Positions 49,446 to 54,461 of a DNA stretch of 54,461 bases are shown here, piece after piece. The notes under the pieces were generated by a model. That model worked only from the letters and a program-made list of their open reading frames with translations, was not told where the DNA came from and ran no database searches. Within the stretch, counting starts at the first letter, position 1; each line of letters begins with the position of its first letter. Source of the stretch: Candidatus Blastococcus massiliensis AP3 (GTDB lineage Bacteria > Actinomycetota > Actinomycetes > Mycobacteriales > Geodermatophilaceae); contig NZ_HG931173.1 of NCBI RefSeq assembly GCF_000582785.1, positions 130,205-184,665 on the forward strand, in the 5' to 3' direction. Position numbers and translations under genes: made by a program.

Positions 49446-49806
49446 GTCACTCCCGTCGTCGGCGGCGTCCGGCCCCGGCGGGGGACGGACGGGGCGGAAT
49501 TCCCGGGCCTGTGGTCAAGGACGGCGTAGCTGGCGGCACGGAAGCGAGTGCGGCCGTCGGCGGAGGAAAGGTACGCCTCGCGGACCGATGACCGACTCGC
49601 GGAGCCATCCGGGTGGTGACCGGCGTGGCTGTCGTGCGCGGGGCAGCGTTGGCCCGGTTCCGACGGAGATGACCCGGCCAGGATCGCCGGCGGGTCAGAG
49701 CGAAGGGTACACAGCCGTAACACCACGGCCATACCGGAAAACATCACATCGGGCGCGTCGGCAGGATCACACGGATCCCTGTCCGGATCGTCGCGAGTGC
49801 GCCGCC
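49446..49806. other. 361-bp gene-free region upstream of gltB
   Basis: No credible gene on either strand. It must hold the gltB promoter. The distal part (49700-49750) is AT-richer than its surroundings, and on the minus strand GTTAC-n6-GTACC resembles GlnR half-sites weakly, but the second half fits poorly. I mark no promoter with confidence. The lgt gene converges on it from the left with no clear terminator. Confidence 0.5.
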
Positions 49807-50739
49807 TCAGCCCCGGTCGCGTCGGCGGTCGCCGTCACCGTCGGGGGCCGAGGAGGCGGAAGGCGTGCTCCCCGTCGCCGTCCCCTCGCCCGCCACGCCG
49901 TCCTCTCCGGCGGCGGCGTCCCGACCCCGGGTGATGACCTCGCGGGGGCGGCCCCGCTGCCAGACCAGGTAGGCGACGGCGAGCAGCCCCACCACGATCG
50001 CCGTGAACACGTTGAGCCGGATGTCGAGGATCCGGTTCGCGTCGTCGATGCGCAGCAGTTCGATCCAGAGCCGGCCGGCGCAGTAGAGGGCCACGTACAG
50101 CGCGAAGGCACGCCCGTGGGACAACCGGAAACGCCGGTCGGCCCAGATGACGACAGCCGCCGCGGCGAGGTTCCACAGGAGCTCGTAGAGGAACGTCGGG
50201 TGGAAGGTCGCGACGGCCTCGAACCCGCGCTGGCGGTTCTCCGGGTCGATCTCCAGGCCCCACGGCAGATCGGTCGGCCTGCCGTAGAGCTCCTGGTTGA
50301 ACCAGTTGCCGAGCCGGCCGATGGCCTGGGCCACCAGCAGGCCGGGTGCGACGGCGTCGGCGAAGGCCGGCAGCGGGATGCCGCGTCGCCGGCAGGCGAT
50401 CCAGGCACCGACCCCGCCGAAGAAGATGGCACCCCAGATCCCGAGGCCGCCCTCCCAGATGGCGAAGGCCTTCAGCGGCTCACCACCCTCGCCGAAGTAC
50501 GCCTGGGGACTCGAGATCACGTGGTAGATGCGTCCGCCGATGATCCCGAACGGCACCGCCCAGACGGCGATGTCGAGGACGTCCTCCGGCGCGCCGCCCC
50601 GTGCCCGCCAGCGCCGGTCGGTCAGCCAGATGGCGGCCACGATGCCGGCGATGATGGCCAGCGCGTACGCGCGCAGCGGGAAGGGTCCGAGCTCCCAGAC
50701 GCCCTGCGCCGGGCTGGGGATCGAGGCCAGCAGGGTCAT
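49807..50739 (-). CDS. lgt: Prolipoprotein diacylglyceryl transferase
   Basis: 310-residue membrane enzyme that attaches diacylglycerol to the lipobox cysteine of prelipoproteins, such as the four encoded in this window. LGPFPLRAYALAIIAGIVAAIWL, GIIGGRIYHVISS and the Lgt signature GRLGNWFNQELYGRPTDLPWGLEI are intact, as is PTFLYELLWNLAAAAVVIW. About seven membrane helices; the charged C-terminal tail after REVITRG is long, as in other actinobacteria. ATG overlaps the trpA stop by 4 bp, so it is part of the trp unit. Confidence 0.96.
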   Translation of the reverse strand: MTLLASIPSPAQGVWELGPFPLRAYALAIIAGIVAAIWLTDRRWRARGGAPEDVLDIAVWAVPFGIIGGRIYHVISSPQAYFGEGGEPLKAFAIWEGGLGIWGAIFFGGVGAWIACRRRGIPLPAFADAVAPGLLVAQAIGRLGNWFNQELYGRPTDLPWGLEIDPENRQRGFEAVATFHPTFLYELLWNLAAAAVVIWADRRFRLSHGRAFALYVALYCAGRLWIELLRIDDANRILDIRLNVFTAIVVGLLAVAYLVWQRGRPREVITRGRDAAAGEDGVAGEGTATGSTPSASSAPDGDGDRRRDRG

Positions 50740-51536
50740 GCCGGCGCCCCTGCCCGGCGGACGCCCGCGGCGAGGTCGGCCGTGAGCGCGCGGATCCCGT
50801 CGGCGCCCCGGCCCTCGAGCAGCTCCCGCACGTAGGCCGAGCCCACGATGACGCCGTCGGCGAAGGCGGCGAGCTCGGCGGCCTGGGCGCCGTTCGAGAC
50901 GCCGAGCCCCACGCAGAGCGCGATGTCCGGCCGCGCCTCGCGGGTGCGGGCCACGAGCGTACGGGCCGCGTCGCTCACGGTGTCCCGGGCACCGGTCACG
51001 CCCATGGTCGAGGCGACGTACACGAAACCCCGGCTCGCCGCGGTCGTCGAGCGCAGCCGCACGTCGGTCGACGAGGGGGCGACGAGGAAGACCCGGTCGA
51101 GGTCGGCGCGCTCGGAGGCGGCGATCCACTCGCCGGCTTCGTCGGGGATGAGGTCCGGGGTGATGAGCCCTGCTCCCCCGGCCGCGGCGAGATCGGTGGC
51201 GAACCGTTCGACGCCGTAGCGCTCGATGGGGTTCCAGTAGGTCATGACCACCGGGACGGCGCCGGCGGCGGCGACGGCCTCGACCGCCCGCAGCACGTCG
51301 CGCAGGCCGACCCCCGCCTTCACGGCGACGTCGACCGCCTCCTGGATCACCGGGCCGTCCATGCCGGGGTCGCTGTACGGGACGCCGATCTCGATGACGT
51401 CGGCGCCGGCCTCGACGGCGGCCACCATGGCCTCGATCGACCCCTGGACGTCGGGATAGCCCACCGGCAGGTACGCGATGAGCGCCGCGCGCCCCTCGGC
51501 CTTCGCCTTGCCGATGCGGTCCGCCAGAGCGCTCAC
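50736..51536 (-). CDS. trpA: Tryptophan synthase alpha subunit
   Basis: 266 residues; cleaves indole-3-glycerol phosphate to indole, which is channelled to TrpB. ALIAYLPVGYPD, catalytic Glu in ADVIEIGVPYSDPGMDGP with the Asp of YSDP, GLITPDLIPDEAGEW, FVYVASTMGVTGAR and CVGLGVSNGAQAAELAAFADGVIVGSA are the family blocks. GTG start with GGGAGCAGGC just ahead. A palindromic repeat fills most of the 40-bp gap to trpB. Confidence 0.97.
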   Translation of the reverse strand: MSALADRIGKAKAEGRAALIAYLPVGYPDVQGSIEAMVAAVEAGADVIEIGVPYSDPGMDGPVIQEAVDVAVKAGVGLRDVLRAVEAVAAAGAVPVVMTYWNPIERYGVERFATDLAAAGGAGLITPDLIPDEAGEWIAASERADLDRVFLVAPSSTDVRLRSTTAASRGFVYVASTMGVTGARDTVSDAARTLVARTREARPDIALCVGLGVSNGAQAAELAAFADGVIVGSAYVRELLEGRGADGIRALTADLAAGVRRAGAPA

Positions 51537-51547
51537 GCCTGCTCCCC

Positions 51548-51575
51548 CAGGGCCGATATGGCCATTCTGGCCCTG
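51548..51575. repeat. Palindromic element between trpB and trpA
   Basis: CAGGGCC (51548-51554) and GGCCCTG (51569-51575) form 7-bp arms around GATATGGCCATTCT, whose centre TGGCCA is itself palindromic. It starts 2 bp after the trpB stop and may act as an intercistronic RNA structure or be a dispersed repeat; only one copy was noticed in this window. Confidence 0.55.
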
Positions 51576-51576
51576 T

Positions 51577-52926
51577 TCACGACTGCTCCCCCGCGTCCTG
51601 GCCGGCGACGGCCTCGTCGTTGCTGACCGCGCCCTCGGTGGGGTTCTGGTCGGTGTCCAGGCCGGGGCCCGGGTCGACCTCCTCGCGGTCGCCCAGCCCG
51701 AACCACCGCGACGCGGTCTCCACGTCCTTGTCCCCGCGGCCGGAGAGGTTCACCAGCAGCAGGGCGCCCTCCCCCAGTTCCTTCCCCAGCGTCATGGCAC
51801 CGGCCAGGGCGTGCGCCGACTCGATCGCCGGGATGATCCCCTCGGTGCGGCAGAGCAGCGCGAACGCCTCCATCGCCTCGGCGTCGGTGACCGGCCGGTA
51901 CTCGGCCCGGCCGATGTCGTTGAGGTAGGAGTGCTCCGGCCCGACGCCGGGATAGTCCAGCCCGGCGCTGATCGAGTGCGACTCGATCGTCTGGCCGTTC
52001 TGGTCCTGCAGCAGGTAGGAGCGGGCACCGTGCAGGACGCCCGGCGAGCCGCCGGTGATGGTGGCCGCGTGCCGGTCGGTGTCCACGCCGTCGCCGCCGG
52101 CTTCGAGGCCGACGAGCCGCACGCCGTCGTCGGGGACGAACGCGGTGAAGATGCCGATCGCGTTCGAGCCGCCACCGACGCAGGCGAGGACGGCGTCGGG
52201 CAGCCGGCCCTCGCGCTCGAGCACCTGGGCGCGGGCCTCGTCGCCGATCACCCGCTGGAAGTCCCGCACCATGGCCGGGAAGGGGTGCGGGCCGGCGACG
52301 GTGCCGAAGACGTAGTTCGTCGTCTCCACGTTGGTGACCCAGTCGCGGAACGCCTCGTTGATCGCGTCCTTGAGCGTTCGGGAGCCGGTGGTGACCGGGA
52401 TGACCTCGGCGCCGAGCAGCCGCATCCGGGCCACGTTGAGCGCCTGGCGGCGGGTGTCCTCCTCGCCCATGTACACGGTGCAGGACAGCCCCATGAGCGC
52501 CGCGGCGGTCGCCGTCGCGACCCCGTGCTGGCCGGCCCCGGTCTCGGCGATGACCCGGCTCTTGCCGATCCGCTTGGTGAGCAGCGCCTGGCCCAGCACG
52601 TTGTTGATCTTGTGCGAGCCGGTGTGGTTGAGGTCCTCGCGCTTGAGCAGCACCCGCGCGCCGCCGCAGTGCTCGGCGAACCTGGGCACCTCGGTGACCG
52701 GGCTCGGCCGGCCGGTGTAGTCGCGCTGCAGCCGGGCGAACTCCTCGAGGAAGGCGGGGTCGACCCGCATCGCCTCGTAGGCCTCGGTCAGCTCGTCCAG
52801 GGCGGCGATCAGGGCCTCGGGTACGAAGCGGCCGCCGAAGACACCGAAGTGGCCGGTGGCGTCGGGCCAGCCCGGGCGCGCCGGCAGAGAGAGATCTCCG
52901 GGCTGCGGCAACGAACTGGCGGTCAT
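51577..52926 (-). CDS. trpB: Tryptophan synthase beta subunit
   Basis: 449 residues; PLP enzyme joining indole and serine. [22 protein letters not shown] at the start, the PLP Lys in [41 protein letters not shown], and the phosphate loop [12 protein letters not shown] are present. ATG 52926 fits; the frame opens 11 codons earlier. An acidic tail of about 35 residues after [10 protein letters not shown] is unusual for TrpB and not conserved. Lies between trpC and trpA. Confidence 0.97.
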   Translation of the reverse strand: MTASSLPQPGDLSLPARPGWPDATGHFGVFGGRFVPEALIAALDELTEAYEAMRVDPAFLEEFARLQRDYTGRPSPVTEVPRFAEHCGGARVLLKREDLNHTGSHKINNVLGQALLTKRIGKSRVIAETGAGQHGVATATAAALMGLSCTVYMGEEDTRRQALNVARMRLLGAEVIPVTTGSRTLKDAINEAFRDWVTNVETTNYVFGTVAGPHPFPAMVRDFQRVIGDEARAQVLEREGRLPDAVLACVGGGSNAIGIFTAFVPDDGVRLVGLEAGGDGVDTDRHAATITGGSPGVLHGARSYLLQDQNGQTIESHSISAGLDYPGVGPEHSYLNDIGRAEYRPVTDAEAMEAFALLCRTEGIIPAIESAHALAGAMTLGKELGEGALLLVNLSGRGDKDVETASRWFGLGDREEVDPGPGLDTDQNPTEGAVSNDEAVAGQDAGEQS

Positions 52927-53011
52927 GGGCCTAGTGTCCCGCGCCGCCTCGGCCCTCATGCAGGGGCCCGCCGCGAGCGTGCGAGTGGTGGGGGGCAGGA
53001 GGGCCCTCCAC

Positions 53012-53821
53012 TTAGCGGCTGGTTCCCGGCGTGGCCGGGTGGGAGCCCGCGGTGACCAGGTCGGCGACGGCCTGGCGGGCGTCGCCGGCGGTGACCAGCC
53101 CCTCCCCCACGAGCACGGCGTCGGCCCCCGCGGCGGCGTAGCTGATCAGGTCGTGCGGGCCCCGGACACCGGACTCGGCGATCTTGACGACGTCCGACGG
53201 CAGTCCCGGTGCGATCCGCTCGAAGGTGGAGCGGTCGACCGCCAGGGTGGTGAGGTCCCGGGCGTTGACCCCGATCACCGAGGCTCCGGCGGCCAGCGCA
53301 CGGTCGGCCTCGGCCTCGGTGTGCACCTCCACCAGCGCGGTCATGCCGAGCGATTCGACCCGCTCCAGCAGCCCGGTGAGCACGTTCTGCTCCAGCGCGG
53401 CCACGATGAGCAGGACGACGTCGGCACCGTGGGCGCGCGCCTCGTGCACCTGGTAGCTGCTGACGACGAAGTCCTTGCACAGGATCGGCACGTCGACGAC
53501 GGCCCGGACCGCCTGGAGGTCGGCCTGCGAACCACCGAACCGCCGCCGCTCGGTGAGCACGGAGATGACGCGGGCGCCGCCGGCGGCGTACTGGCGGGCC
53601 AGCTCCGCGGGGTCGGGGATGCCGGCCAGCTCGCCCTTCGAGGGGCTGCGGCGCTTGACCTCGGCGATGACGCCGACGCCGGATGCCCGCAGCGCGGCCT
53701 GGGCGTCCAGGGCCGGGCGGGCGTCGGCTGCTGCGGCCTTGACCTCGGCCAGCGGGGTGCGCGCCTCGCGGGCGGCGAGGTCCTCCCGGACGCCGGCGAC
53801 GATCTCGTCGAGAACACTCAC
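53012..53821 (-). CDS. trpC: Indole-3-glycerol phosphate synthase
   Basis: 269-residue TIM barrel closing the indole ring. [82 protein letters not shown] and [30 protein letters not shown] include the catalytic Lys and Glu residues. GTG 53821 gives the usual start [18 protein letters not shown]. The 85-bp gap to trpB and 155-bp gap to the upstream membrane protein show no strong terminator, so one transcript is possible. Confidence 0.97.
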   Translation of the reverse strand: MSVLDEIVAGVREDLAAREARTPLAEVKAAAADARPALDAQAALRASGVGVIAEVKRRSPSKGELAGIPDPAELARQYAAGGARVISVLTERRRFGGSQADLQAVRAVVDVPILCKDFVVSSYQVHEARAHGADVVLLIVAALEQNVLTGLLERVESLGMTALVEVHTEAEADRALAAGASVIGVNARDLTTLAVDRSTFERIAPGLPSDVVKIAESGVRGPHDLISYAAAGADAVLVGEGLVTAGDARQAVADLVTAGSHPATPGTSR

Positions 53822-53976
53822 GAGGTCGCCTCTGCCGGCGCGGATGCCCGCCCGTCGCCCGTCACCACTGCCTGTCGCACGTCGTCCCCTCACCAGCCGG
53901 ATCGGTGGAACCACTCTAGAGGCGGCGCCGACCCCGCCCGGCCAGGGGGCGGAGGACGCGAGCCCGTGCGGTTCCG

Positions 53977-54459
53977 CTATACGTCCGTCCGGTCAGTCGT
54001 GGGGTCCTCGCCCCGGTCCAGCGCCTTCCATGCCTCGGCGGCCCGGTCCTCGTCGGTCCTCGGTGCGGACGGCGCGGTCGCCGCCGGGGCGATGACCCCG
54101 GCTACCGGCGTCGCCCCCGGCCGCTCGTAGCGGCGCCCCATGCCCGGCCACGCCCGCCCACGGATCGCCACGAAGGCGCCGGCGGCGATCGCCAGCGCAC
54201 CGGCGACCAGCGCGAGCGTCGGCCAGGTGGTACCCACCTCGGCCGACGTCCCGGTCACCGTCGCCCCGGCCAGTCCGGGCAGGTCGCGACCCGCCTCGTC
54301 GAGCCCACCGGTCAGGACGCGCAGCCCGGACCAGCCGAGCGCTCCCCCGGCCAGGGCCGCGAGGAGGCCGACCAGCACGCGGCCGGTGCCGCGCACGGCC
54401 AGCAGCGCCACCGCCGCCGCCAGCAGGACCAGCCCGGCGGCCGGGACGAGGGGGGCGGC
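53977..54459 (-). CDS. Trp biosynthesis-associated membrane protein (TIGR02234), 5' end beyond window
   Basis: The visible 160 codons give the C-terminal part of a membrane protein: [44 protein letters not shown] and [35 protein letters not shown] are membrane helices followed by a charged tail ending [17 protein letters not shown], the typical end of TIGR02234 proteins found next to trpC in actinobacteria. Role in tryptophan synthesis unknown. The start lies right of the window; GTG 54411 is internal. Confidence 0.88.
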   Translation of the reverse strand, partial: AAPLVPAAGLVLLAAAVALLAVRGTGRVLVGLLAALAGGALGWSGLRVLTGGLDEAGRDLPGLAGATVTGTSAEVGTTWPTLALVAGALAIAAGAFVAIRGRAWPGMGRRYERPGATPVAGVIAPAATAPSAPRTDEDRAAEAWKALDRGEDPTTDRTDV

Positions 54460-54461
54460 GT

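Noticed and set aside
49712-49735. GlnR-like half-sites upstream of gltB
   Set aside because: GTTAC is acceptable, but the second element GTACC fits the GlnR consensus badly; would need a position-weight scan and binding data.

Overview
The window reads as chromosome of a very GC-rich actinobacterium. It combines phosphatidylinositol-mannoside genes (pgsA-patA-pimA behind thrS and a HIT protein), an SsgA/SsgB-like sporulation or division regulator, two ANTAR regulators and an actinobacterial LexA box. Family-level placement near Geodermatophilaceae (Blastococcus/Modestobacter/Geodermatophilus) is inference from this combination, not proven here.

Layout. (1) 1-14,087, nearly all minus strand: preprotein translocase accessory genes secF (cut by the window edge), secD and yajC; Holliday-junction genes ruvC-ruvA-ruvB behind an SOS box; pdxS-pdxT-yebC (PLP synthase plus a YebC protein); and a chain of overlapping genes thrS-HIT-pgsA-patA-pimA followed by a LemA-like gene. 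(2) 14,162-24,480, the accessory-rich part: a CapA-like lipoprotein, an intact IS481-family element with 6-bp target duplication, MOSC and HNH proteins, a cupredoxin-like lipoprotein paired with a multicopper oxidase, tRNA-Val(CAC), a PGPGW membrane protein, ssgB-like gene, a tRNA-Gly/Cys/Val cluster and a 1.6-kb integrase-only element inserted in tRNA-Val(GAC), then a small helix-turn-helix-like protein and a GAF-ANTAR regulator. (3) 24,624-32,760: coaE, a small orphan ORF, rpsA, a methyltransferase, a P-loop kinase-like gene, polA, a hotdog thioesterase and a GNAT acetyltransferase. (4) 32,969-38,815: a complete branched-chain amino-acid-type ABC transporter (binding lipoprotein, livH, livM, livG, livF) and a PdtaR-like ANTAR response regulator. 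(5) 38,888-54,461: an atypical tRNA-Leu(CAA), an aromatic amino-acid decarboxylase-type gene, tesB-pyk, gltB-gltD glutamate synthase, and trpC-trpB-trpA-lgt behind a Trp-associated membrane protein cut by the window edge.

Most genes are housekeeping in a conserved actinobacterial order. The parts that deserve a second look are the two mobile elements. The IS481-family copy sits exactly in the stop codon of the MOSC gene and takes its own transposase stop codon from the duplicated target. The tRNA-Val element carries a 51-bp direct repeat, candidate integrase arm sites near both ends, its own terminator and almost no cargo. I found no CRISPR array, rRNA, or recognisable defence system.
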